A stretch of 64,000 nucleotides of DNA from Aegilops tauschii subsp. strangulata (lineage: Eukaryota > Streptophyta > Magnoliopsida > Poales > Poaceae): NCBI RefSeq assembly GCF_002575655.3, contig NC_053040.3, forward strand, positions 152,025,148 to 152,089,147, written 5' to 3'. Of this stretch, positions 34,668-46,123 are shown in pieces. The notes under the pieces were generated by a model. It saw only the letters and a list, made by a program, of their open reading frames with translations. It made no database searches and had not been told where the DNA came from. Made by a program: the position numbers and the translations under genes. Numbering within the stretch: position 1 is the first letter of the stretch; each line of letters starts with the position of its first letter.

Positions 34668-35749
34668 CTATGGCCACGGATCGAAGCTAGTCTCTCCGGT
34701 GTACGGGGGAGTGTCCTCTGGGTGCCACTGGTTGGCGATCTCCTCCAGATCCCACTGATAAACAGACTGTCGATAAGGGTCAAGTGGTGGCTCGGGCTCA
34801 GGCTCTGGAACTTGTGTCAGGCTCCAGTATGCATAAATGGCCTCTGGCAAGATGAGGTACGTGCCTGAAAGTATATTAAACAAAGAAGGTGCAGGCAGGG
34901 TAATAACCACATAGCGAGTTTTACCAAATATCAAATTATAATTAAGCATTTTCTTCTCATTTTTAACAATAATTCATGTGCTACCATACTCTTATAATCT
35001 AGAAAAACAGGAGGCAGCAACTTTTCCTCTTTCTCATAGTGCCTAATAGGTATCTCAAAGTGTGCAGCAAGGCGTGAAGCAAAGATGCCTCCGAAGATGG
35101 GGCCCTTTGTACGGTTCAGACTTAATCGTATAGCAACAATAGCGCCTAAGCTGAAAGTTGTATCACGAAACAAAGCATGGCGCAAAATGACTAGATCAGG
35201 AGCACTAAGGTTTCCACTGTTCCCGCAACCAATTAAGCATCTACTAGCAAATATTGCAAAGTAACATAGAACAGGAAAATGTATACTAGTAACTCTCGCA
35301 TCGGAAACTTTTCTCGTTTCCCCTACAGCAATTCTATCAATAAATGCATCCACATCACTATGGTGTGGTTCCTCGATGTTGCCTACAAAGGGTATCTTGC
35401 AGACCAGACAAAAATCATGGAGTGACATCTTCTTAACCTCATCATATAAGTGAAACTCCACTGAAGGTGGTGATTTCTTAGCATGGAAATAAAAATTTTG
35501 TACGAAAATATTAGTGAGTAAGAGATACTGTTCGCGCTGGTCGTGGAGGAAGTCGGTGAGGCCTGCATTCTCAGCCAAGTAATAACAGTCATCATAAATT
35601 CCGACGGCTCTCAAGAACTCATCACAAGGCCATTCGCACGGCCAAACCTCCACAGTGCGAGGAAGATTATATTTGGGCTTTTTATCCTCTTCATTTTGCT
35701 TATCCTTCGAGCTTCGGCTCGAAGAACCTCTCAACAACCTCTTCAACAT
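34668..35749 (-). pseudogene. Athila-type extra ORF (putative ORF2)
   Basis: The ATG at 35749 gives MLKRLLRGSSSRSSKDKQNEE, with a basic/acidic N-terminus. About 260 residues follow, with signatures WPCDEFLRAVGIYDDCYYL, HDQREQYLLLTNIFVQNF, SLHDFCLVCKIPF and HFPVLCYFAIFASRCLIGC. The frame is lost near 34935 and resumes in another frame (34949-34668: NYNLIFGKTRYVVITLPAP, a proline-rich segment, and a stop). This is the ORF typical of Athila elements downstream of pol. It has been compared with retroviral envelope genes, but no signal peptide or clear transmembrane pair is visible here and the function is unknown. A promoter-like segment and candidate intron precede it. Confidence 0.8.
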
Positions 35750-35758
35750 TTTCTCCCT

Positions 35759-36250
35759 CTGAAAATTTCTGAAATTTTTAGTGACTCAAAATAGAAGTGA
35801 ACCAAACTCTACAAGATTGATAGCAACTACTCCCACAAGTGCCTAGAGGCTATATCATGCATTAAAACTACTTTGGACCATATAATTTTGACATGCAAGC
35901 TCAAGAACAGGGTCACCTAAGCAGCAAAAAATTGCAATAAATAAAGCACTAGAACAAAAACTAATTGGACCATTGGAGGAGTCACATACCGAAGAACAAT
36001 CCCCCAAAACAGTTTTGTGAATGAAGCTTTGAGCAAGGAGATCGAAAATGGCAGCAAGATGAGCTAGAACATGGGTTTGAGCTATGGGAGGATTTTTTCT
36101 GGAGGAAGACGAAGTGAGTGGGTGCTGGAATAAGTGGAGGAGGTCCACGTGGGGCCCATGAGGCAGGGGGCGCGCCCTGCACCCTCGTGGCCAAATGGTG
36201 GGTCCCCCTGGTGTGTTCTTAGTTCCAGATATTCTTAAATATTCTACAAA
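35759..36250 (-). promoter_or_regulatory. Candidate internal promoter and leader intron for the extra ORF
   Basis: On the minus strand a GC-rich block with GGGCGCGCCC and flanking CACGAGGGTG / CCCATGAGGC (about 36135-36195) resembles the promoter module of the LTRs. A candidate donor CTTCG|GTATGTG lies at 35989-35990 and an acceptor TTTTCAG at 35759, ten bases before the ORF start. That would give a 231-base leader intron. The splice calls are by eye. Confidence 0.5.
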
Positions 36251-36516
36251 AAATCATATTTCATTTTCAAGACGTTTGGAGAACTTCTATTTTCGGGGTA
36301 TTTTTTATTGCAAGGATAATTCAGAAAACAGACAGAAAATACTATTTTTTCTTTATTTAATCTAAATAACAGAAAGTAAAAGGAGGGTACAGGGAGTTGT
36401 GCTTTCTAACTTCATCCATCTCATGCTCATCAAAAGGAATCCACTAACAAGGTTGATCAAGTCTTGTTTACAAACTCTTTCCGAGTCGCATGAAACCAGA
36501 GAATTTTTGAATAACA

Positions 36517-37143
36517 CTAGGTTACCTCAACGGGGATATGCATGTCCCCAACAATAAGAATATCATATTTCTTCTTGACAGTAGGGACAGGAAATTCAAA
36601 ACCTCCAATAATAATCGTTGAAGTTTTTCCAATAGAATTGATACTGTGGACTTGAGATTGTTTCCTCAGAAAGTGTACCGTATGCTCATTACCATTAACA
36701 TGAAAAGTGATATTGCCTTTGTTGCAATCAATAACAGCCCCTGCAATATTCAAAAAGGGTCTACCAAGGATAATCGACATACTATCGTCCTCGGGAATAT
36801 CAAGAATAACAAAGTCCGTTAAAATAGTAATGTTTGCAACCATAACAGGCACATCCTTACAAATGCCGATAGGTATAGCAGTTGATTTATCGGTCATTTG
36901 CAAAGATATTTCAGTAGGTGTCAACTTATTCAAATCAAGTATACGATATAAAGAGAGAGGAATAACACTAACACCGGCTCCAAGATCACATAAAGCAGTT
37001 TTAACATAGTTTCTTTCAATGGAGCATGGTATAGTTGGTACTCCTGGATCTCCTAGTTTCTTGGGTATTCCACCTTTAAAAGTATAATTAGCAAGCATGG
37101 TGGAAATTTTCAGCTTCCGGTATCTTTCTTTTATTAGTAACAA
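36517..37143 (-). pseudogene. Athila aspartic protease domain
   Basis: The frame contains ALCDLGAGVSVIPLSLY, where the catalytic triplet DTG is D-L-G as usual in Athila. It also contains SIILGRPFLNIAGAVIDCNKG, the second protease signature. It ends in a stop at 36517 after GDMHIPVEVT. In a complete element RT would follow in the same polyprotein; here it is absent. Confidence 0.88.
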
Positions 37144-37401
37144 TATCTTTCATATACTTAGCATAAGGATTCATTTTAAGCATACCAGTCAAACGCATAC
37201 GCAAAAAGATATGTCTAATCATTTCAGCAAAGTGCTCAAAATCCTCATCATCCTTTTTCTTGGATGGTTTAGGAGGAAAAGGCATGGGTTTTTGAACCCA
37301 TGGTTCTCTTTCTTTATCATGCTTCCTAGCAACGGAATCTCTCTTATCATAACGTTGATTCTTTGATTGTGGGTTAACAAGATCAACAGCAGGTTCAATC
37401 T

Positions 37402-39240
37402 CTACATCATTATTATCGCTAGGTTGAGCATGAACATCATCATTAACATTATCACTAGGTTCATGTTTATCACCATATTGTGTTTCAGCATCAGTAATAG
37501 AAATATCATTGGGATTCTCAAGCGTGTCAACAACAGGTTCACTACAAGCATGCAAAGTCCTATCATTTTTATTTTTCTTCTTAGAAGGACTAGGTGCATC
37601 AACATTAGTTCTCTGAGAATCTTGCTCAACTCTCTAGGGTGGCCCTTAGGATACAAAGGTTCCTGAGTCATTTTACCCCCTCTAGTCATAACTCTAAATA
37701 CATTATCATTTTTCTTATTATTTAATTCATTGAGCAAATCAATTTGAGCTTTAAGCACTTGTTCTACCTGAGTGGTAACCATAGAAGCATGTTTACTAAT
37801 TAGTTTAAGGTCACCTTTAACTCTAGACATATAATCACTCAAGTGTTCAATCATATAAGCATTACGTTTCAATTTTCTACCAACATAAGCATTGAAGTTT
37901 TATTGTTTAACAATAAAATTATCAAACTCATCCATGCATTGGCTGACAAACTTAGTAGATGGGATTTCACCCTTATCAAATCTATAGAGAGAATTTACCT
38001 CCACTACCTGTGTCGGGTTATTAAGACCATGTATTTCTTCAATAGGCGGTAAATTCTTAACATCTTCAGCTTTAATACCCTTTTCTTTCATAGATTTCTT
38101 TGCCTCTTGCATATCTTCAGGACTGAGAAATAGAATACCCCTTTTCTTCAGAGTTGGCTTAGGAGTTGGTTCAGGAAGTGTCCAATCATTATCATTACTC
38201 AATATATTATTCAACATCAATTCAGCTTGATCAACAGTTCTTTCTTGAAAACACAACCAGCACAACTATCCAGGTGGTCTCTGGAAGCATCGGTTAGTCC
38301 ATTATAAAATATATCAAGTATTTCATTTTTCTTGAGAGGATGATCAGGCAAAGCATTAAGTAATCGGACAAGCCTCCCCCAAGCTTGTGGGAGACTCTCT
38401 TCTTCAATTTGCACAAAATTATATATTTCCCTTAAAGCAGCTTGTTTCTTATGAGCGGGGAAATATTTAGCAGAGAAGTAATAAATCATATCCTCGGGAC
38501 TACGCACACAACTAGGAGTAAGAGAATTAAACCATGTTTTAGCATCACCCTTTAATGAGAACGGAAATAACTTAAGGATATAGTAGTAACGAATTTTTTC
38601 CTCATGAGTGAATAGGGTGGCTATATCATTCAATTTAGTAAGATGTGCCACAACAGTTTCAGATTCATAGCCATAAAAAGGATCAGATTCAACCAAAGTA
38701 ATTAACTCAAGATCGACAGAGAAATCATAATCCTTATCAGAAATACAGATAGGTGAAGTAGCAAAAGCAGGGTCATATTTCATTCTAGCATTCAAAGACT
38801 TTTCTTTCAGCTTAGCTAATAGTTTCTTAAGATCATATCTATCTTTGCAAGCAAAAAAGTCTAGCAGTTTCTTCATCCATAACATAACCCTCAGGCACAT
38901 CAGGCAATTAATATCTAGGGGGAGAATCTTCACCATCACTTTCATCAATATTATCAGTTTCAATAATTTCATTCTCTCTAGCCCTAGCAAGTTGTTCATC
39001 AAGAAATTCACATAACGGCACAGTATTATCAAGCATAGAAGTAGTTTCATCATATGTATCATGCAACGCAGAAGTGACATCATCAATAACATGCGACATA
39101 TCAGAATAAATAGCAGGAGTAGGTGTCGCAAGTTTACTCATAACAGAAGGTGAATCAAGTGCAGAGCTAGATGGCAGATTCTTACCTCCCCTCGTAGTTG
39201 AGGGATAAATCTTGGTTTTTTCGTCTTTTAAGTTCCTCAT
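37402..39240 (-). pseudogene. Athila gag, multiply frameshifted
   Basis: Starts at 39240 (MRNLKDEKTKIYPSTTRGGK), close to the primer site. After a frameshift near 38905 the capsid domain follows (YYYILKLFPFSLKGDAKTWF, IYNFVQIEEESLPQAWGRL, FYNGLTDASRDHLDSCAGC). Then comes the tail (38265-37900: LNNILSNDNDWTLPEPTPKP) and further frames to 37402 leading to the protease. These are gag signatures of Athila/Tat-type gypsy elements. At least three frameshifts make it non-functional. Confidence 0.88.
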
Positions 39241-39289
39241 AGTGATCAGCAGATATAAATCCCAAGTGACTCAAAGAATAGAGCTATGC

Positions 39290-39307
39290 TCCCCGGCAAC
39301 GGAGCCA
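39290..39307 (-). other. Primer-binding site, tRNA-Asp type
   Basis: The minus strand reads TGGCTCCGTTGCCGGGGA, 11 bases after the 5' LTR. It has one mismatch to the site at 10544-10561. Confidence 0.87.
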
Positions 39308-39318
39308 GAAAATAGTCT

Positions 39319-40699
39319 TGATAACCCAGAAGTATAGGGGATCGCAACAATTTTCGAGGGTAGAGTATTCAACCCAAATTTATTGATTCGACACAAGGGG
39401 AGCCAAAGAATATTCTCAAGTATTAGCAACTGAGTTGTCAATTCAACCATACCTGGAAGACTTAATATCTGCAGCAAGGTATTTAGTAGAAAAGTAGTAT
39501 GGAAGTAGCGGTAACGGTGGCAAAAGTAATAGTAGCAGTTTTGTAGTAATTGTAACAGTGGCAACGGAAAAGTAACTAAGCGAAGATCAATATGTGAAAA
39601 GCTCGTAGGCATTGGATCAGTGATGGATAATTATGTCGGATGCGATTCCTCATGCAACAGTTATAACATAGGGTGACACAGAACTAGCTCCAGTTCGTCA
39701 ATGTAATGTAGGCATGTATTCCGAATATAGTCATACGTGTTTATGGAAAAGAACTTGCATGACATCTTTTGTCCTACCCTCCCGTGGGAGCGGGGTCCTA
39801 TTGGAAACTAAGGGATATTAAGGCCACCTTTTAATAGATTACCGGACCAAAGCATTAACACTTAGTGAATACATGAACTCCTCAAACTACGGTCATCACC
39901 GGGAGTGGTCCCGATTATTGTCACTTCGGGGTTGCCGGATCATAACACATAGTAGGTGACTATTGACTTGCAAGATAGGATCAAGAACTCACATATATTC
40001 ATGAAAACATAATAGGTTCAGATCTGAATTCATGGCACTCAGGCCCTAGTGACAAGCATTAAGCATAGCAAAGTCATAGCAACATCAATCTCAGAACATA
40101 ATGGATACTAGGGATCAAACCCTAACAAAACTAACTCGATTGCATGATAAATCCCATCCAACCCATCACCGTCCAGCAAGCCTACGATGGGATTACTCAC
40201 GCACGGCGGTGAGCATCATGAAATTGGTGATGGAGGATGGTTGATTATGATGACAGCGACGGATTCACCTCTCCGGAGCCCCGAACGGACTCCAGATCAG
40301 CCCTCCCGAGAGAGATTAGGGATTGGCGGCGGATCCGTATCATAAAACATGATGAATCCTTCTCTCTGGTTTTTTCTCCCCGAACGTGAATATATGGGGT
40401 TGGAGTTGAGGTCGGTGGAGTCTCAGGGGGCCCACAAGGCAGGGGTGCGCCCTCCACCCTCGTGGATAGGGTGTGGGCCCCTTGATGCTGATTCTTTTGC
40501 CAGTATTTTTTATAAATTCCAAAAATATTCTCTGTGAAGTTTCAGGTCATTCAGAGAACTCTTATTTCTGCACAAAAATAACACCATGGCAATTCTGCTG
40601 AAAACAGCGTCAGTCCGGGTTAGTTCTCAAATCATGCAAGTTAGAGTCCAAAACAAGGGCAAAAGTGTTTGGAAAAGTAGATACGTTGGAGACGTATCA
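39319..40699 (-). repeat. 5' LTR of the Athila element
   Basis: Plus strand TGATAACCCAGAAG...GGAGACGTATCA, 1381 bp, followed by TTTAT. Pairs with 31249-32633. Confidence 0.95.
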
Positions 40700-41403
40700 T
40701 TTATCAATCCATGGGAGGTGTAGGATGAAAATGGTCTCTCTCAAACAACCCTGCAACCAAATACAAGAAATCTCCTGTGTCCCCAACACACCCAATACAA
40801 TGAGAAATTGTGTAGGGGCACTAGTTTTGCGAAGAAATGGTGATACAAGTGTAGTATGGATAGTAGATATAGGTTTTTGTAATCTGAAAAAACCCACCAA
40901 GGTAGCAAGTGATAAAACGTAGCACAAATGGTATTGCAATGCTTGAAAACAAGGCCTAGGGTTCATACTTTCACTAATGCAATCTCTCAACAGTGTTAAC
41001 ATAATTGAATCATATAACAATCCCTCAACGTGCAACAAAGAATCACTCCAAAGTTCTTATCTAGTGGAGAATATAAGATGAAATTGTTTTTAGGGTATGA
41101 TGACCCACAAGTATTGTGTAGGTGCACTAGTTCGGCGAAGAAATGGTGATACAAGTGTAGTATGGATAGTAGATATAGGTTTTTTGTAATCTAAAAAAAC
41201 CACCAAGGTAGCAAGTGATAAAACATAGCACAAACGGTATTGCAATGCTTGAAAACAAGGCCTAGGGTTCATACTTTCACTAGTCCAATCTCTCAACAGT
41301 GCTAACATAATTGAATCATATAACAATCCCTCAACGTGCAACAAAGAATCACTCCAAAGTTCTTATCTAGCGGAGAATATAAGATGAAATTATTTTTGGG
41401 GTA
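40700..41403. repeat. LTR fragment, right piece
   Basis: Continuation of 31141-31248 (TTTATCAATCCATGGG...). It ends where the next LTR starts at 41404 and contains the duplication described at 40809-41420. Confidence 0.75.
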
Positions 41404-41420
41404 TGATGACCCACAAGTAT
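40809..41420. repeat. Tandem duplication, two 306-bp units
   Basis: Units 40809-41114 and 41115-41420, both starting TGTGTAGG and ending GATGACCCACAAGTAT. The last 17 bases of each unit are the terminus of the LTR that begins at 41404. Confidence 0.92.
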
Positions 41421-42913
41421 AGGGGATCAATTGTAGCTCTTTTCTATAAGAAAGAGTGTCGAACCCAACGAGGAGCAGAAGGAAATGACAAGTAGTTTTC
41501 AGTAAGGTAATGTCTGCAAGTGCTAAAATTGTAAGTAGCGGAGTAGTTTGATAGCAAGATAATTTGTAACGAGCAAGTAACGATAGTAGTAACAAACGTG
41601 CAGCAAGGTAGCCCAATCCTTTTGAGGCAAAGGACAGGCCAAGACGGTCTCTTATGATAAGCAAAGCGTTCTTGAGGGTACACGGGATTTTCATCTAGTC
41701 ACTTTCACCATGTTGGTTTGATTTGTGTTCGCTACTTTGATAATTTGATATGTGGGTGGACCGGTGCTTAGGTGCTGTTCTTACTTGAACAAACCTCCTA
41801 CTTATGATTAACCCTCCCGCAAGAATCCGCAACTACGAGAAAAGTATTAAGAATAAATTCTAACCATAGCATTAAACTTTTGGATCCAATCGGTCCCTTG
41901 CGGAATAGCACATAAACTGGGGTTTAAGCTTCTGTCACTCTCGCAACCCATCATCTAATTGCTACTCCACAATGCATTCCCTTAGGCCCAAATATGGTGA
42001 AGTGTCATGTAGTCAATGACACCACTAAGGGAATCACAACATACATACTATCAAAATATTGAACACATATCAAGTTCACATGATTACTTGCAACATGATT
42101 TCTCCTGTGACCTCAAGAACAAAAGTAACTACTCACAAATAATTATCATGCTCAAGATCAGAGGGGTATTAAATAGCATATTGGATTTGAACATATAATC
42201 TTCCACCAAGTAAACCATATAGTAATCAACTACAAGATGTAATCAACACTACTAGTCACCCACAAGCACCAACCTATAGTTCCGGTAACAAGATTGAACA
42301 CAAGAGATGAGCTTGGTTTTGAGATGAGATGGTGCTGTTGAAGATGTTTATGGAGATTGCCCTCCCCAAGATGGGAGAGTTGGTGGTGATGATGATGATG
42401 ATGATTTCCCCCTTCGGGAGGGCAGTTCCCCCGGCGGAATCGCTCCGCCGGAGGGCAAAAGTGCTCCTGCCCAAGTTTCGCCTCGAGACGGCGGCACTCC
42501 ATCCTGAAAGTCTTCTCCTTATTTTTTCTAGGTCAAAATGACCTATGTACTAGAAGATGGGCACCGGAGGTGGGCCTGGGTGAGCACAACCCAACAGGGC
42601 GTGCCTGGGCTCCCTGGCGCGCCCAGGTGGGTTGTGCCCACCTGGTGGGCCCCCTCTGGTAGTTATTTTCTCCAATATTTCTCAAATATTCCAAAAAATC
42701 CTCGTGAAGTTTCAGCTTGTTTGGAGTTGTGCAGAATAGGTGGCCTGACGTAGCTTTTCCAGGTCCAGATTTCCAGCTGCCGAAATTCTCCCTCTTTGTG
42801 TATACCTTGCATATTATGAGAGAAAAGGCATTAGAATTACTCCAAAAAGAATTATTATGGATAAAAACATCATAAATAACAGTCAGAAAACATGATGCAA
42901 AATGGACGTATCA
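41404..42913 (-). repeat. LTR of a further Athila-type element
   Basis: 1510 bp, plus strand TGATGACCCACAAG...ATGGACGTATCA, followed by the purine tract ACTCCCCCAAGCTTAGACC on the plus strand. It is therefore the 3' LTR of a minus-strand element whose remainder lies to the right, beyond later insertions. Confidence 0.88.
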
Positions 42914-43281
42914 ACTCCCCCAAGCTTAGACCTCGCTTGTCCTCAAGCGAAAACCGAAATCGAAAAACATGTCCACATGCTTAGAGAGAGAGGTGTCGAT
43001 AAAAACAAAATACGGACATAGAAGCATTATGTTCATTATTATAACAACAACAAACTTAAACATAAGACTCTTATCATAAAGCGCTTATCATAGACTTCTC
43101 ATGAATAAGTGACAATTCATCACACTATTGAAGTATAAAGCAAAAACTCTATTAAAAACCAACAAACTATGTTCTGAGTCAACTTTGCAACTACAATTCA
43201 TCATCTTTCCAGGAAGGGTCACGTATCGGAGCCTTTAGGCAAGTCCACATACTCAACCATCATATAGTCTTCTATGATTGA
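42914..43281 (-). other. Purine tract and 3' interior of that element
   Basis: Non-coding interior remnant, interrupted by the copia element at 43282. Nothing else recognised. Confidence 0.75.
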
Positions 43282-44984
43282 TGTAAGGGCATATTTATCC
43301 CTTAGTTGTTTTGGTGATTGATGACAATGCATTTGCGAACTAATCGTGTGCATTGAGCATTTCAGACGTATCATGACTAGGCACAAGACGATTTGGTGCC
43401 CCTCAAAGACTATTGAAGACGGCGTTTCTCTACGTTTCTTTTCGGTGGATTTCAGTCATAGGAAAGTCGTACTATTAAGAGGGGGTCCACGTTGGAAAGG
43501 TTTGGGGTGGAATCAACACGTACATGTCTGTTCCTTTTTGCACCACCTTTCCTTTGGCTCTTTGGGGCATCCTCCGTTTCTCCGTGTATTTGCAACATGA
43601 AGGCCTCCTAGTGTTGCTGAACTGGGGCATGCGGTAGTATTGCTCTTCGGAGCGGTAGTACCGCAGGCCCTTGCGGTAGTACCGGCCTCAGGCATGGTAG
43701 TACCGCAGGTGCTCACGATAGTACCGCTCCTTGGGAGCGGTAGTACCGTGGCCTCAGGCCAGGCTCAGCTACTCGAGCGGTTGTAGGGGCGGATGTAATT
43801 TTTTACATCCGCGCCCTACACGTTAGTATCGCTCCATGGGCGCGGTAGACCGTGAGCTCTGGCCAGGCACAACAGCATGAGCAGAAGTAGGGGTGGATGT
43901 AATTTTTTACATCCGCGCCCTACACGGTAGTACCGCTCCAGGCTTGTGGTAGTACCGTGTCGGATTTTTGCATAGATCGAAACTCAGCGAAAGTAGCCAC
44001 GGGTGTATTTTTATATGTCCGTGCCTTCCCAGTCTAGACCAACCCTGCCTTGCGGTAGTACCGCAAGGGGGAGCGGTAGTACCGCGCCAGCGGTTCTACC
44101 GCCCTCGGCTTCTTTGCCACAGGCCTGGGTTAGCTCCTGCCGCGCCAGCGGTAGTACCGTGGGCTCGCGCGGTAGTACCGCTTGTTGTGTGTGGTAGTAC
44201 CGCTCGTCGCGGGCTGAGTAAGTGGATAACGGTTGGATTTGTTCTATCACTATAAGGGGAGTCTTCTTCTCCAAGTTGACTACCTCTTCCACCCCAAGCT
44301 CCATTGTTGCTCTAAGCTCCATTTTCGCCCGATCTCTCTCTCTAGCCAATCAAACTTGTTGATTTTCTAGGGATTGGTTGAGAAGGCCCCGATCTACACT
44401 TCCACCAAGAGAAATTTGATTCCCCCACTAATCCCTTGCGGATCTTGTTACTCTTGGGTGTTTGAGCACCCTAGACGGTTGAGGTCACCGCGGAGCCATA
44501 TTCCATTGTGGTGAAGCTTCGTGGTGTCGTTGGGAGCCTCCAATTAAGTTATGGAGATTGCCCCAACCTTGTTTGTAAAGGTCCGGTCGCCGCCTCCAAG
44601 GGCACCAATAGTGGAATCACGGCATCTCGCATTGTGTGAGGGCGTGAGGAGAATACGGTGGCCCTAGTGGCTTCTTGGGGAGCATTGTGCCTCCACACCG
44701 CTCCAACGGAGACGTACTTCCCCTCAAAAGGAAGGAACTTCGGTAAACATCCTCGTCTTCACCGGCTCCACTCTTGGTTATCTCGTACCTTTACTTGTGC
44801 AAGCTTATTTTGTGTTGTATCCCTTGCTTGCTTTTGTGCTTGTTGTTGTTGCATCATATAGGTTGCTCACCTAGTTGCACATCTAGACAACCTACTTTGA
44901 TGCAAATTTTAAATTGGTAAAGAAAAGCTAAAAATTGTTAGTTGCCTATTCACCCCCCTCTAGTCAACTATATCGATCCTTTCA
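43282..44984 (+). repeat. 5' LTR of the SIRE-lineage copia
   Basis: TGTAAGGGCATATTTA...CGATCCTTTCA. The central third is an array of short inverted motifs (43628-44210). Confidence 0.87.
43628..44210 (+). repeat. Array of GCGGTAGTACCGC motifs and hairpins
   Basis: About twelve copies of GCGGTAGTACCGC or one-base variants, each a 6-base inverted repeat around one base. Two longer hairpins with arms GCGGATGTAA / TTACATCCGC occur, one at 43789-43812 and a slightly imperfect one near 43892-43916. Confidence 0.88.
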
Positions 44985-44999
44985 ATTGGTATTAGATCC
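44985..44999 (+). other. Primer-binding site, tRNA-Met type
   Basis: ATTGGTATTAGATCC directly after the LTR. It differs from TTGGTATCAGAGC at two bases. Confidence 0.8.
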
Positions 45000-45035
45000 T
45001 TGTCTCTTTTTTAAGGACTTTGCCATCTAAAGAGT

Positions 45036-46076
45036 ATGGTTGACTCCGTAGACGGTGAGGAGGAGCACCCCAGTGTGATTCCGTCCTTGTCTACGGCCGA
45101 TGGGGGAACCTCGGTCTCACGCGAGGAGTTCAATGTGGCTTTGGACACATTGAAATCTTCCATGACGGCCGAGGTCAAAGGCATGCTTAAGAACTTTCTC
45201 AATGGTTTTACATTATCCACCGCACCGTTGGAAGTGGTCGATCCCACTAACAAGGTGACGGATGCTAACTCCGACAAGGGGGAAGCTACTAATGAGAAAG
45301 TTCCTTTATCTAGTGGTAGAAGTGGAAATGGCATCTTTGCCCATGTGGAACCTCCGCTTACTTATGGTGGACCGATTCCTTCCACTCATTTGAATCATGT
45401 CGGTTCTCCCCCTAAGATTGTGAAAAATGAGGACTTTGATGCTTGGGTATATCGCTTTAAACGTCATTTAAATCATGTTAATACTAACCTTTGGAGAATC
45501 ATTGAGCAAAGTTTTTATCCTCATGACCCAAGCAACTTCACCCCTAGAGAAGCCGCAGATCATCAATTCAACAAGAATGCTCTCTTCATCATCCAAGATG
45601 CAATTCCTTCCGAAGATCTTGCACATCTCTGACCTTTCACCATGGCCAAGGAAGCATGGCACCATGTTGTCTCTCTTTACAAGGGAAGCGCAAGCATTCA
45701 ATGCTCCAACTATGAAGTGGTGCAAGATGAAGCCGATGAGTTTGCAATGAATGAAGATGAAGAACCTCGTGAGCTTTACCGGAGGTTAACGACTCTCGCG
45801 GTCTCACTCCAAGATCATGGGAGCAAGGATACGGATGACAATTGGATCAAGCACAAGTTTCTCGAGGCCATGATGCCTTTCCACAAGGCCATGTCCTCCG
45901 TCATCCGTCAAAGGCCGGACTTCCACGCCTTGTCCTCAAGTGAAGTGTTGGATGAGTTTGTGGCAATGAGGATCTTGGAAAAGACCGCCGACAATGCAGT
46001 GTTGCACTCTCAAAGAGCTAAGAAGCCCAAGCTTGATTTGAAGGCCAAGGTTAGTGTGGAAGAAGAGGATGAATAG
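45036..46076 (+). pseudogene. SIRE copia gag, capsid part
   Basis: The ATG at 45036 gives MVDSVDGEEEHPSVIPSL. The capsid part has NEDFDAWVYRFKRHLNHVN, WRIIEQSFYPHDPSNFTP and, past a TGA at 45630-45632 in the same frame, AKEAWHHVVSLYKG, LYRRLTTLAVSLQDHG and RPDFHALSSSEVLDEFVAMR. These are UBN2-type gag signatures. It ends in TAG at 46074-46076 and a frameshift leads to the next frame. Confidence 0.9.
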
Positions 46077-46123
46077 CAAGAAGAGGAGAGCAATCCCGAA
46101 GATACAAAATATGCTTTGAGCAC

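Larger units (their letters stand above)
31249..40699 (-). mobile_element. Athila-lineage element without polymerase, full length
   Basis: LTRs 31249-32633 (1385 bp) and 39319-40699 (1381 bp), target duplication TTTAT (31244-31248 and 40700-40704), primer site next to 39318 and purine tract next to 32634. Coding content on the minus strand is gag, an aspartic protease domain, and the extra Athila-type ORF. No RT, RNase H or integrase motif is readable between the protease end (36517) and that ORF (35749), so it is non-autonomous by deletion. About 60 differences between the LTRs by eye make it older than the two complete LTR elements to its left. Confidence 0.93.

Noticed and set aside
44011..44349. 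Minus-strand frame of 112 codons in the copia LTR
   Set aside because: Made by the repeated GCGGTAGTACCGC motif reading as leucine/proline-rich peptide. Not a gene.
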